Assembly (NCBI GenBank): GCA_030123525.1
Contig: CP126125.1
Span: 2,108,001 to 2,172,000, forward strand
DNA length: 64,000 bases
DNA from: ELB16-189 sp018266435
GTDB taxonomy: Bacteria; Bacteroidota; Bacteroidia; Cytophagales; Cyclobacteriaceae
Reading direction: 5' to 3'
The notes beneath the pieces are model-generated. The model did no database searches. It saw only the letters and a list, made by a program, of their open reading frames with translations, and was not told the DNA's origin. Of this stretch, positions 36,115-44,000 are shown one piece after another. Position numbers and translations under genes: made by a program. Numbering within the stretch: the first letter of the stretch is position 1; every line of letters starts with the position of its first letter.

Positions 36115-36205
36115 AACAAACAGCTTTAGGTGAGAAAGAAGAACGGAGAAATGAATGTAACTTAAAAAAGTGAGAAATGGAAGCAGGGAAAAGCGAAGGA
36201 AAGGA

Positions 36206-38254
36206 TTATTGTTCCAAAAGGCCTTTTTCTTCCAGGGTTTCTTTTAGTTGCTGGTGGTTTTTCCAAAAACGAGTTTCGATGTCCCCAAAAATAGCTTTGA
36301 ATTCAGGCGTTTTTTTAAGGTCATCGACCAGCGGGTCGCCCCGCAGTAGCAGCACCCAGTATTGAATGTTGTCTTCTTTTGAAAATAATTTCAGGTATGC
36401 CAGTGCTTTTTGGTTGTCGTGTGTCCACGCATAATACATTGCCCAACTGAAATTGCGGTAAATAGATTTATCATTGTTGGTAAAGTCTTTAAAAGCTTGA
36501 ACATACTTGATCGATTTTTCTTTTTGCCCCAGTTTGTCAAGCACAACGGCCATTGTCAAAGAAGGGCTTGCAAAAATATCAAGTTTCTGTGCCTCGCTGA
36601 TGTCCATGAATTTTTTGTAGAACGGATAGGCTTTTTTGTAATCGCGTTGGAGGTAATACATCTTCCCGATTTCGGGGATAAGATAGAAACGAGACGAGTC
36701 TTCACGAACCGCCTTGCTGAGAATCTGGCGTGTTTCATCAGCGTCTCTGTTTTTGGCATAGAGTATTCCGGCCCGTATCCAAATGGCAAAAGGGTTTTTT
36801 GGATTATACTTGAGCGATTGGTTGATATAGTCAAGTGCCTCATCGATAAAACCGGTTTGAATGAGAGCATTGGCCAGGTGCATGTAGTGATAACCCCGTT
36901 CTGCAGAATCTGCTTCTATATTGAGCCGAAGCCCGATCAATGCATACTCCAAGTACTTGGCCGTGTTGGGTGCATAGAGGTTATAAATTTCTGAGAGAAA
37001 ATGAATGGTGAGGCTGGAGTTGGGGTTGTATTCCAATGCTTTTTCGAAGTAGGGTACTGCACGTTCGTATTCTTTTTTGATCAGGTACGCCAATCCTTTT
37101 GCGATCAGGCTTTCATCGAGTTTGGCATCGTAAAGTTCAGCCTGGTCGGCATTGTAGCTTAAATCAGTCACATGCTTCTTTTCTATTTGATAAACATCGG
37201 TGAAATAATACGCGATGGCGCGATTGGCATAGGCAGCCGCGAATCGATGATCGAGTTCAATTGCTTTGGTAAAAAAAACAACAGCCTGGCTAAGGTCGCC
37301 TCCTGTGGCTTTGTATAAGAACTCTCTGCCCTTCAAATAATAGTCGTACGCTTCCAGGTTTTCCGTTGGTATTTTTTCGATGCGGTGTTGCTCTTCGGGG
37401 GTAATGATGGCTTCGATCTCTTGTGCAATGTTTTTGGCTACCTCTTGTTGTAATTTAAAAATGTCTTCCGCCTTTCGCCTGTATTGTTTGGCCCACAGGT
37501 GTTTGTCACTGCGTGCTTCAATGAGTTGTATGTTTAGTAAAATCTCATTACCAATTTTTTGACCACTGCCCTCCACCACATAGTTAACGTTCAGTTCCTT
37601 AGCCATTTCAGGGACCGACTTTTGCAGGTAGCGGTATTTTTCTGACGAAGTCCGGCTGATCACGCGCAGGGCTTCGATCTTTTGGAGATTGGAGAGCGTG
37701 GCTTCCATCAGCCCGTTGATGAAGTACACGTTGCTCGAATCACTGCTCTCGTTTTTGAAAGGCAACACAGCAATGGAACGATCCAGCGTACGACCGAAGA
37801 ACGGCCTATAATAATAGAGTAAACCAATGACTGCAATTGTGATTACCACTCCAGCTGAAAATAAAATTGATTTCGATATTTTTTTTGGTGGAGGCAGTAG
37901 CTTGCTTACCACTTCTTCAATGGGTCGTTTGCCAACTTCACCGGGTGGATATCCATAATATTCGCGAAAGCATTTAATAAAATAGGAAGTGCTGCTGAAG
38001 CCCACTTGAAATGCTACTTCTGAAACATTGAGCGTATTTTTCTGAAGCAACTGCATGGCACGCTTTAGCCGCACATCTCGGATGAGCTGATTTACCGAAA
38101 AGCTTGTCTCTTTTTTTACTTTGCGAAGCAGGTTAGAGCGGCTCATGTTCATGGCATGGGCTAGCTCCGTCACACCAAACTGCTCGTTGGAAATATTATT
38201 TTCCACCATGGTGGAGAGCTGTGCCAGGAAATCATTTTCGGTCGAATCGGCCAT
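36206..38254 (-). CDS. Membrane-anchored AraC-type regulator with TolB/FlgO-like and TPR domains
   Basis: 682 aa in four parts. Residues about 1-107: AraC/XylS helix-turn-helix domain (TELAHAMNMSRSNLLRKVKK; VSEVAFQVGFSSTSYFIKCF). Residues 128-149: one transmembrane helix (KSILFSAGVVITIAVIGLLYYY). About 155-255: a domain starting SIAVLPFKNES, as found after the DNA-binding part of some cyclase and CadC-like regulators. About 280-670: tandem TPR repeats (AVVFFTKAIELDHRFAAAYA and others). The DNA-binding part is therefore cytoplasmic and the TPR part periplasmic, a one-component transmembrane regulator. It is divergent from the ankyrin/acyltransferase pair, its probable targets. Confidence 0.85.
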   Translation of the reverse strand: MADSTENDFLAQLSTMVENNISNEQFGVTELAHAMNMSRSNLLRKVKKETSFSVNQLIRDVRLKRAMQLLQKNTLNVSEVAFQVGFSSTSYFIKCFREYYGYPPGEVGKRPIEEVVSKLLPPPKKISKSILFSAGVVITIAVIGLLYYYRPFFGRTLDRSIAVLPFKNESSDSSNVYFINGLMEATLSNLQKIEALRVISRTSSEKYRYLQKSVPEMAKELNVNYVVEGSGQKIGNEILLNIQLIEARSDKHLWAKQYRRKAEDIFKLQQEVAKNIAQEIEAIITPEEQHRIEKIPTENLEAYDYYLKGREFLYKATGGDLSQAVVFFTKAIELDHRFAAAYANRAIAYYFTDVYQIEKKHVTDLSYNADQAELYDAKLDESLIAKGLAYLIKKEYERAVPYFEKALEYNPNSSLTIHFLSEIYNLYAPNTAKYLEYALIGLRLNIEADSAERGYHYMHLANALIQTGFIDEALDYINQSLKYNPKNPFAIWIRAGILYAKNRDADETRQILSKAVREDSSRFYLIPEIGKMYYLQRDYKKAYPFYKKFMDISEAQKLDIFASPSLTMAVVLDKLGQKEKSIKYVQAFKDFTNNDKSIYRNFSWAMYYAWTHDNQKALAYLKLFSKEDNIQYWVLLLRGDPLVDDLKKTPEFKAIFGDIETRFWKNHQQLKETLEEKGLLEQ

Positions 38255-38421
38255 TGACTTTGATATAAAATAGGGGATGTAACCGGTTTTGCTTCAAAAA
38301 TTATATCAATGCATCAAAATTGACATTGATTTCAGCAAAAGTAATGGTTTTGTGCGCATCGTTGTTTAGCCCCGCAAACGATGTTGGCCGTTCTTTGCCA
38401 CATATTTAAAACAAAAAAACA
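38255..38421. promoter_or_regulatory. Divergent spacer with two inverted repeats
   Basis: Two pairs of 7-bp arms: ATCAATG / CATTGAT (38305-38311 and 38324-38330) and CATCGTT / AACGATG (38357-38363 and 38377-38383). They lie between the AraC-type regulator and the ankyrin gene, where operator sites would be expected. No perfect TAnnTTTG box was found here. Confidence 0.4.
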
Positions 38422-39003
38422 ATGAAAAATCAAATGACCTTTACCACCACCACTCGCACTATTATATATAGTGTGCTTGTAGTTTTAGCCTCTTGCACCA
38501 CCAAAGAAAATGTAGCACAAAAGAATGAAGCCGCACAAAGTGCTAAGACCCCGGCTGTCGATATCCACACCGCAGTAGTTACCAACAATCTTGATGCGTT
38601 GAAGCAACACATTGCGGCCGGCACTAACATCAATGAAAAAGATCCTTTTGGTGGTTCCAGCCCGCTGATATCTGCTGCCTTATTTGGTAAAGCAGAGGCT
38701 GCCAAAATTTTAATTGATGCCGGTGCTGACTTAAATTTTCAAAACAAGGATGGTTCCACTCCGCTGCACTTAGCTGCTTTCTTTTGTCGCCCTGAAATTG
38801 CAAAGATGTTGCTCGCCAAAGGAGCCGACAAATCCATAAAAAATAATTTTGGATCCACACCTTATCAAACTGTGGCTGGCTCTTTTCAGGAATCAAAACC
38901 GGTTTACGACATGTTGGGGCAAGCCCTTGCCCCGATGGGCTTGAAACTTGATTATGCTTTTATCGAAAAAACACGCCCCCAGATGGCTGCCCTTCTCAAG
39001 TAA
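38422..39003 (+). CDS. Ankyrin-repeat lipoprotein
   Basis: 193 aa with a lipoprotein signal (TIIYSVLVVLASC, lipobox LASC with Cys25) after an N-terminal stretch rich in Thr. Residues about 48-150 form three ankyrin repeats (GGSSPLISAALFGKAEAAKI; DGSTPLHLAAFFCRPEIAKM; NFGSTPYQTVAGSF). The C-terminal 40 residues are not repeat-like. Probably outer-membrane or periplasmic and protein-binding. It is 12 bases ahead of the acyltransferase, so the two are likely cotranscribed. Confidence 0.88.
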   Translation: MKNQMTFTTTTRTIIYSVLVVLASCTTKENVAQKNEAAQSAKTPAVDIHTAVVTNNLDALKQHIAAGTNINEKDPFGGSSPLISAALFGKAEAAKILIDAGADLNFQNKDGSTPLHLAAFFCRPEIAKMLLAKGADKSIKNNFGSTPYQTVAGSFQESKPVYDMLGQALAPMGLKLDYAFIEKTRPQMAALLK

Positions 39004-39015
39004 ATAATTTTAAAG

Positions 39016-40086
39016 ATGGTAATCAGAAGATTTGATATCGATTGGATACGTGTAATTGCGATAGCGCTGTTAGTGCTCTACCATACGGCTATCGGTTTTC
39101 AACCGTGGGGTATGATGATCGCCTTCATTACCAATGCTACGTCATGGGAGTCCTTATGGATTCCCATGTCAATGCTGAACGTGTGGCGTATCCCGTTGTT
39201 GTTTTTTGTGTCGGGCATGGGGGTGTACTTTGCCATTCAAAACAGGAATTGGAAACAACTGCTGGCCGAGCGAGCCAGGCGCATTCTCGTGCCGTATGTG
39301 TTTGGTATTTTTTGCATCGTACCACTCCATATTTATTTGTGGGGATGGCATTACAAAATGAAAATAGGATACGAACCTGGCCCTGGGCATCTTTGGTTTC
39401 TCGGCAATATTTTTTGTTATGTGCTGATTTTATCGCCCTTGTTTTTCTTTCTGAAAAAAAACGAGACCGGGAAATTTGTTCAAGCCGTTCAAAAAATTTT
39501 CAGTACACCGTTGGCGTGGCTTATCGTAACGATGGCTTTTATTGGAGAAGCGCTTTTGGTCAGACCATTTCCGTATGAGCTGTATGCTATGACTTGGCAT
39601 GGTTTTTTTTTAGGACTGCTTGCATTTTTTTTCGGCTTTTGTTTTGTGGTTAGCGGCAATGGCTTTTGGAGCATGCTGCTGAAGTGGCGCTGGTTTTATC
39701 TCTTTGCAGCAGTTGCTCTTTTTATGCTGCGTTGGCTGTTGTTCAAAATGAATGCACCGGTTTATCTGTTGGTGACCGAATCGCAAAGCTGGATTTTTTC
39801 TGTGCTGGCTTTCGGACACAGGTACTTAAATAGACCGAGTCGTGTGCTTACGTACGTGAGCCAGGCTGCTTACCCGGTATATATTCTTCACATGATCTTT
39901 TTATACCTGGGCTCGATGTTCATTTTACCGTTGGAGCTGGCAGTGAGCCTCAAGTTTACCCTGGTTTTAATATTCACACTCAGCTCTTGCCTTGCGGTTT
40001 ACGAACTTATGGTGCGCAGAATAAAATTGATGCGCCTCTTGTTTGGGCTGAGAAGGGAAACAACGATAAAAAAATTGCAGAAGTGA
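39016..40086 (+). CDS. Acyltransferase family 3 membrane protein
   Basis: 356 aa with about ten transmembrane helices. It opens RRFDIDWIRVIAIALLVLYH with the family's catalytic His in VLYHTAIGF, followed by FFVSGMGVYFAI and RARRILVPYVFGIFCIVP, all typical of the acyltransferase 3 (OafA/OpgC-like) fold. These enzymes move acyl groups onto sugars or glycans at the membrane. The acceptor is unknown. Second gene of the ankyrin-acyltransferase pair under the AraC-TPR regulator. Confidence 0.88.
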   Translation: MVIRRFDIDWIRVIAIALLVLYHTAIGFQPWGMMIAFITNATSWESLWIPMSMLNVWRIPLLFFVSGMGVYFAIQNRNWKQLLAERARRILVPYVFGIFCIVPLHIYLWGWHYKMKIGYEPGPGHLWFLGNIFCYVLILSPLFFFLKKNETGKFVQAVQKIFSTPLAWLIVTMAFIGEALLVRPFPYELYAMTWHGFFLGLLAFFFGFCFVVSGNGFWSMLLKWRWFYLFAAVALFMLRWLLFKMNAPVYLLVTESQSWIFSVLAFGHRYLNRPSRVLTYVSQAAYPVYILHMIFLYLGSMFILPLELAVSLKFTLVLIFTLSSCLAVYELMVRRIKLMRLLFGLRRETTIKKLQK

Positions 40087-40159
40087 TTGAATAACCTGTG
40101 GGAATATATTCTTTGTACGGAGTGAAAATAATTTAACCAGAGGCTTTATTTTGATTGAA

Positions 40160-40444
40160 CTATTCTTCAATGAATGAATCATCGATATGCCTGCGCACCA
40201 ACTCATCAAATTGTTTGAGCAGGCGCAGATACAATCCATTTTCATTGGTATAACCTATGAAGTTAATAGCTGTTTTGCTGGCATATTTATTGGTTACAGG
40301 CAACAGCACACAGGTCACGTTCATTCCCTCGCGTTGCATGGCGTAGGCTTTGTTGGTGAATGCATTTTCACTCATGTTGTTGACAACCACCTCAAACGTG
40401 CGCTTGCTGTCGTCTTTAATGATAAGCCAGTTTTTGGTGTACAT
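40160..40444 (-). CDS. Small protein of unknown function
   Basis: 94 aa, no signal peptide or membrane helix. The sequence starts MYTKNWLIIKDDSKRTFEVV and has alternating beta-like and charged helical stretches (GMNVTCVLLPVTNKYASKT; LYLRLLKQFDELVRRHIDD). It is not recognised. Codon use and length suggest a real gene: the frame is uninterrupted, the start sits 42 bases downstream of the next minus-strand gene, and the composition is protein-like. The two small minus-strand genes may be one transcript. Confidence 0.55.
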   Translation of the reverse strand: MYTKNWLIIKDDSKRTFEVVVNNMSENAFTNKAYAMQREGMNVTCVLLPVTNKYASKTAINFIGYTNENGLYLRLLKQFDELVRRHIDDSFIEE

Positions 40445-40486
40445 CTCTGAAAGTTAACATTGAAAGTAAAAAAACTGTCTGCTGGC

Positions 40487-40690
40487 TTATTTGAAAATAT
40501 TTCTTTCAGCCACCATCTTTTTGTAGTCGGGCATGAGTTTTTCGTAAAGTGCCTCATCTACTTTCTTTAACGTATTCATCAGCCCGCCAATACCCGAGTT
40601 TTTCAAACTCACGCGCTGGCTTTTGATATCGTCCATTTTCTTGCGAATGGTGGCTTCGAGTTTGATAAGCTCGCGTTCAGTCATAACCAT
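40487..40690 (-). CDS. Small coiled-coil-like protein of unknown function
   Basis: 67 aa from the ATG at 40690: MVMTERELIKLEATIRKKMD then DIKSQRVSLKNSGIGGLMNT and a lysine-rich end. It is predicted helical, charged and soluble. The frame is open to 40780 but the added 30 residues are not protein-like and run into the greB start region, so the shorter start is used. Function unknown. It is divergent from greB. Confidence 0.5.
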   Translation of the reverse strand: MVMTERELIKLEATIRKKMDDIKSQRVSLKNSGIGGLMNTLKKVDEALYEKLMPDYKKMVAERNIFK

Positions 40691-40785
40691 TTTTTGACGC
40701 AAGATACAACCACTTGATTTATTTCTTCGATCTTCGACCAGCTCAACCTGACAATTCCCAACTAATGTCGAAATTTGCATAGTTC

Positions 40786-41265
40786 ATGAATATGAAAACC
40801 CTGTTGATTACCCCCGAAGGTTTAGAAAAACTAAAAGCAGAACTCGACCACCTGTGGCGTGTAGAGCGGCCCGATACCACACAAAAAGTAGCGTGGGCAG
40901 CCAGCCTTGGCGACCGCTCTGAAAATGCCGACTATCATTACAACAAAAAACGCCTTCGCGAAATTGACAAACGCATACTTTATTTACGCAAATGTATTGA
41001 TGACCTCAAAGTGGTGAGCTACTCACCTTTTCAGGATGGTAAAGTGATGTTTGGCGCTTGGGTAGAGATTGAAAACGACAATGGAAAGAAAATACGTTTC
41101 CGTATTGTAGGCGGTGAAGAAATTATAGGAGCAAAAGATTACATCTCGATTGACTCGCCCATGGCACAAGCACTACAGGAAAAAAAAGTAGGCGATGAAG
41201 CCTTTGTAAAAACACCCACCGGCCAGTTTGTGTGGCGGATCACTAAGATTGAGTATCAGAAATAA
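40786..41265 (+). CDS. greB: Transcription elongation factor GreB
   Basis: Transcript-cleavage factor that rescues backtracked RNA polymerase. 159 aa with an N-terminal coiled coil and C-terminal FKBP-like domain. The tip motif ASLGDRSENADYHYNKKRLR contains the two acidic residues (Asp, Glu) that act in the polymerase secondary channel, and YISIDSPMAQALQEKKVGDE closes the C-terminal domain. LWRVERPD and FGAWVEIEND are the GreB rather than GreA forms. The second ATG (40792, MKTLLITPEG) matches the E. coli GreB start better. The close similarity to gammaproteobacterial GreB is noted under findings. Confidence 0.92.
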   Translation: MNMKTLLITPEGLEKLKAELDHLWRVERPDTTQKVAWAASLGDRSENADYHYNKKRLREIDKRILYLRKCIDDLKVVSYSPFQDGKVMFGAWVEIENDNGKKIRFRIVGGEEIIGAKDYISIDSPMAQALQEKKVGDEAFVKTPTGQFVWRITKIEYQK

Positions 41266-41303
41266 ATGAACAATATGTTACTTTGTACCTTGAGCATTTT
41301 AAA

Positions 41304-42200
41304 ATGAAACTTCTCCACCCATCTTCCTGGCAAGACTATGAACTCATCGACTCGGGCGAAGGCGAAAAACTTGAGCGTTTTGGGAAATACACTCTGATCC
41401 GTCCTGAGCCACAAGCGATTTGGAAAAAGACAAAACCACCGGAGGAATGGAGCCAACTCAGCCACGCGCACTTTACCCGCGAACAAAAGGACCATTTTCG
41501 GTTTGGTGATGAAGTAAAAGGCGGGTGGAAGAAAAAACAATCGATGCCCGATAGCTGGAATGTAAGTTACAACTACCACCATCTGTCACTCACCCTTCGA
41601 TTGGCACTTACGGGTTTTGGCCATGTTGGTGTTTTTCCCGAGCAAGGAGATAACTGGAATTTTATTTTTGACACCGTTTCTTCGTGGAGTAAAAAAGATG
41701 CGAATCGGGTTTTAAATTTATTTGCCTATACCGGTGCTGCTTCGGTAGTTGCACAATCAGCAGGAGCGGAGGTAACTCATTGTGATGCCTCGCGGCCCGG
41801 ATTGAATTGGGCAAACCAAAATATGCAGCTAAATCACCTTGACCACATTCGCTGGGTATATGAAGATGCACTCAAGTTTGTAAAGCGAGAAGTGAAACGC
41901 GGAAACAAATACAACGGCATCATCATGGACCCTCCTCCATATGGCCGCGGCCCCGATGGCGAAAAATGGACATTGCAAGAAAAACTGGACGAGCTGGTTT
42001 ACCTGAGCAGTCAACTGCTCAAAGACCAAAATCGTTTTTTTATTTTGTCAATGTATGCCGTAGGACTTTCGGCAACGGTAGGACAGAATGTAGTCAGCAC
42101 ACATTTTAAATCAGGTGAAATTGAATTTGGCGAGTTTTTCCTGAAGCCAAAGACCGGAAATAATCTGCCGATGGGCACGTTTGTGCGGTTCAGGGATTAG
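41304..42200 (+). CDS. Class I SAM-dependent methyltransferase (RlmI/RlmK-like)
   Basis: 298 aa. An N-terminal PUA-like region (about 1-120) precedes a Rossmann methyltransferase domain with LNLFAYTGAASVVAQSAGAE (SAM site, about 135-155), an acidic residue in THCDASRPGLNWA, and MDPPPYGRGP (about 207-216). The FGEFFLKPK end resembles 23S rRNA methyltransferases. The position methylated is not evident. The in-frame TTG at 41283 is ignored in favour of the ATG at 41304. It follows greB by 38 bases. Confidence 0.8.
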   Translation: MKLLHPSSWQDYELIDSGEGEKLERFGKYTLIRPEPQAIWKKTKPPEEWSQLSHAHFTREQKDHFRFGDEVKGGWKKKQSMPDSWNVSYNYHHLSLTLRLALTGFGHVGVFPEQGDNWNFIFDTVSSWSKKDANRVLNLFAYTGAASVVAQSAGAEVTHCDASRPGLNWANQNMQLNHLDHIRWVYEDALKFVKREVKRGNKYNGIIMDPPPYGRGPDGEKWTLQEKLDELVYLSSQLLKDQNRFFILSMYAVGLSATVGQNVVSTHFKSGEIEFGEFFLKPKTGNNLPMGTFVRFRD

Positions 42201-42290
42201 CTTGACTGGGTCTAACTAATTTTTTAAGATCAACCGCTGATGGGATTGACCCCAAATTTAATAACCCGGTACTAAACTTTACCTTCGGGT

Positions 42291-42321
42291 TTTGTGAGAA
42301 ACTAAGTTTTGCACATATTTG
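42291..42321 (+). promoter_or_regulatory. Promoter of tRNA-Leu
   Basis: TTTG (42291-42294), a 19-base spacer, then CATATTTG (42314-42321), one base off TAnnTTTG. The start would fall near 42328, 13 bases before the tRNA. The 42201-42290 stretch between the methyltransferase and here shows nothing else. Confidence 0.5.
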
Positions 42322-42340
42322 CACCCCCAAGTTCATAGAT

Positions 42341-42422
42341 GCCTAAGTGGCGGAACTGGTAGACGCGCACGACTCAAAATCGTGTACCGAAAGGTGTGCC
42401 GGTTCGATTCCGGCCTTGGGTA
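42341..42422 (+). tRNA. tRNA-Leu (anticodon CAA)
   Basis: 82 bases, class II with a variable arm (TACCGAAAGGTG). Acceptor stem GCCTAAG pairs with CTTGGGT (with G-T pairs at the end), anticodon stem CACGA/TCGTG encloses loop CTCAAAA, giving anticodon CAA, and the T arm is GCCGG-TTCGATT-CCGGC. CCA is not encoded (ACT follows). A hairpin terminator begins 12 bases downstream. Confidence 0.95.
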
Positions 42423-42433
42423 CTTAAGAAAAT

Positions 42434-42462
42434 AATGCCCGCTCTTTCAAGGAGCGGGCATT
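42434..42462 (+). terminator. Bidirectional terminator after tRNA-Leu
   Basis: 11-bp stem AATGCCCGCTC / GAGCGGGCATT with a 7-base loop, followed by TTCTTT on the plus strand and ATTATTTTCTT on the minus strand. It separates the tRNA from the convergent acyltransferase gene. Confidence 0.9.
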
Positions 42463-42485
42463 TTCTTTGGTGTTGTATATTTAGA

Positions 42486-43406
42486 TTACCGGATTTCCTC
42501 ACCCGGTTTTGTTTTCCAGCGTTCGTGCATCCATACCCATTGCTCGGGATGCTGACGCACAATATCTTCAGTGAATTTGGTAAAATTTTGCGTGTTGATG
42601 ATCAGGTCTTGCTCGTCATCACCTGTATAAATCAACGGAATTTCGGGCAAGATGTGCATTTGCTGCTTGTAGTTTTCATCTAAAAAAATGTACGTGGGCA
42701 CTACGGCACACCCACTTTTCAAAGCCAATATAGTGGCACCGATGGGCGTAGAAGCGGGTTTTCCAAAAAAATTGACAAACCGGCTTTTTACCCGGGTATC
42801 TTGATCAATTAAAATGGCAATTGACCCGCCCGATTTTAGCGCTTTGAAAAGTTTCACACTTTCCTTGCCCCGCTCAATGGCAATGGCTCCATACGCATTT
42901 CTGTATTTCACCAATAGCTCGTTGAGCCGCTCATCGCCCAGCGCAGTACCAATGATGTTGGGCTTCAATCCGCGCAACGCCATGTTAGTGATCTGTAAAT
43001 CAAATGCGCCCATGTGCGAAGTAAGAAACATCACACCCTTTCCTTTGGCGTGGGCTCTTTCATAATTTTCCAAGCCATGTGTTTCTAAAAATTTTTCCAG
43101 GTCGGCCAGTTTTTTTACACGCAATGAACGCAGGATGTCGCCAGCATTTTTACCAAGCATCTCAAATGTTTTTTTGCTAAGTCGCGTTATTTCTTCGGGT
43201 GATTTTTCGTTTCCAAAGGCAATGGACAAATGGGTAATCATTCGTGCAACAGGCTTTGGTGAAGACCGGTAGGCTGCCCGGCCAAGTAATCCGCAAAAGC
43301 GTAACCACATTTTTCGCGGAAGGAGATTGGCCGAAAAAATCAGGAAACGAACAAAATAATAAAGACTGGCGTATTTGATTCTTTTCCGAAGTGGGCGTTT
43401 TTTCAT
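42486..43406 (-). CDS. Lipid A-type lysophospholipid acyltransferase (LpxL/HtrB family)
   Basis: 306 aa with an N-terminal hydrophobic helix (LYYFVRFLIFSANLLP) and the acyltransferase core. The HX4D motif is SHMGAFDLQ (His131, Asp136). The later IERGKESVKLFKALKSGG and IDQDTRVKSRFVNFFG stretches carry the conserved Arg, Gly and Asp of LpxL/HtrB proteins, which add the secondary acyl chain to lipid A. TACCTTTG on the minus strand (43417-43424) is a perfect -7 box and would give a nearly leaderless transcript. Confidence 0.88.
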   Translation of the reverse strand: MKKRPLRKRIKYASLYYFVRFLIFSANLLPRKMWLRFCGLLGRAAYRSSPKPVARMITHLSIAFGNEKSPEEITRLSKKTFEMLGKNAGDILRSLRVKKLADLEKFLETHGLENYERAHAKGKGVMFLTSHMGAFDLQITNMALRGLKPNIIGTALGDERLNELLVKYRNAYGAIAIERGKESVKLFKALKSGGSIAILIDQDTRVKSRFVNFFGKPASTPIGATILALKSGCAVVPTYIFLDENYKQQMHILPEIPLIYTGDDEQDLIINTQNFTKFTEDIVRQHPEQWVWMHERWKTKPGEEIR

Positions 43407-43416
43407 GACTAAACAT

Positions 43417-43424
43417 CAAAGGTA
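43417..43424 (-). promoter_or_regulatory. Candidate -7 box of the LpxL-like gene
   Basis: Minus strand TACCTTTG, a full TAnnTTTG match, 10 bases before the ATG at 43406. The spacer to the divergent phosphatase gene is only 35 bases, so both promoters share it. Confidence 0.4.
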
Positions 43425-43441
43425 AATTGTAATTTCGTGAA

Positions 43442-43945
43442 GTGAAAAAACTTTATCTTATCCGACACGCTAAGTCCAGTTGGGATAACCCCAATGGGAA
43501 TGACTTCGACCGGCCACTGAACGAACGAGGTAAACGAGAAGCTCCTCAAATGGCCAAGTTGTTGAAACAACGGAAAGTATTGCCCGACCGGCTCATCACC
43601 AGCCCCGCACTGCGAGCCTGGACAACCTGCGAAATTTTTGCCAATGTGTTGAATGTAGATCAACACAAAATTGAAAAAACTGAAAAACTATATCACGCCA
43701 GCCCCGATACGTGGCTCAGTATTTTGAGAGGATTGAAAGAGCATCCGGCCGATAAAGAAGACGTAGTGCTCATGTTTGGGCATAACCCCGGCATCACTGA
43801 ATTTGCTAATGAATTGCTGAGTGTGACTATTGATAATATTCCGACTTGCGGAATCGTGAGCGCCACACTCAAAATTAAAACATGGAAAGAGATTGGTTTA
43901 GGCAGTGGAACGATGGATGCTTTCGACTATCCTAAAATACTCTAA
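43442..43945 (+). CDS. sixA: SixA-type histidine phosphatase
   Basis: 167 aa of the histidine phosphatase superfamily. The catalytic start is LYLIRHAKSSW (RHA at 8-10, with the SixA-type KSSW), followed by DRPLNERGKREAPQMAKLL, LITSPALRAWTTCEI and FGHNPGITEFANEL with the second active-site His. SixA removes phosphate from His in phosphorelay or PTS proteins. Substrates here are unknown. The start is a GTG at 43442, chosen because it gives the usual MKKLYLIRHAK; no earlier ATG is in frame. Confidence 0.88.
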   Translation: MKKLYLIRHAKSSWDNPNGNDFDRPLNERGKREAPQMAKLLKQRKVLPDRLITSPALRAWTTCEIFANVLNVDQHKIEKTEKLYHASPDTWLSILRGLKEHPADKEDVVLMFGHNPGITEFANELLSVTIDNIPTCGIVSATLKIKTWKEIGLGSGTMDAFDYPKIL

Positions 43946-43949
43946 AAAA

Positions 43950-43981
43950 AGCAGTTGGCAGACCCAAGCCTGTCAACTGCT
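43950..43981 (-). terminator. Terminator of the sigma/anti-sigma operon
   Basis: 12-bp stem AGCAGTTGGCAG / CTGTCAACTGCT (one G-T pair) with an 8-base loop. On the minus strand it is followed by TTTTTTT, a strong intrinsic terminator just after the last gene of the operon. It may also stop the convergent sixA transcript. Confidence 0.88.
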
Positions 43982-44000
43982 GATCAGAATTTGAATCACA

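Noticed and set aside
36410..36994. 194-codon open frame antisense to the AraC-TPR gene
   Set aside because: Covers a clear TPR region of the opposite strand; no start signal and no recognisable fold.
39042..39578. 178-codon frame overlapping the acyltransferase
   Set aside because: Same strand, other frame, inside a clear membrane protein; no promoter or family motif.
40487..40780. Long start of the small coiled-coil gene at 40780
   Set aside because: The extra residues are Cys/Asn/Gly-rich and run into the greB start region; the ATG at 40690 is better.
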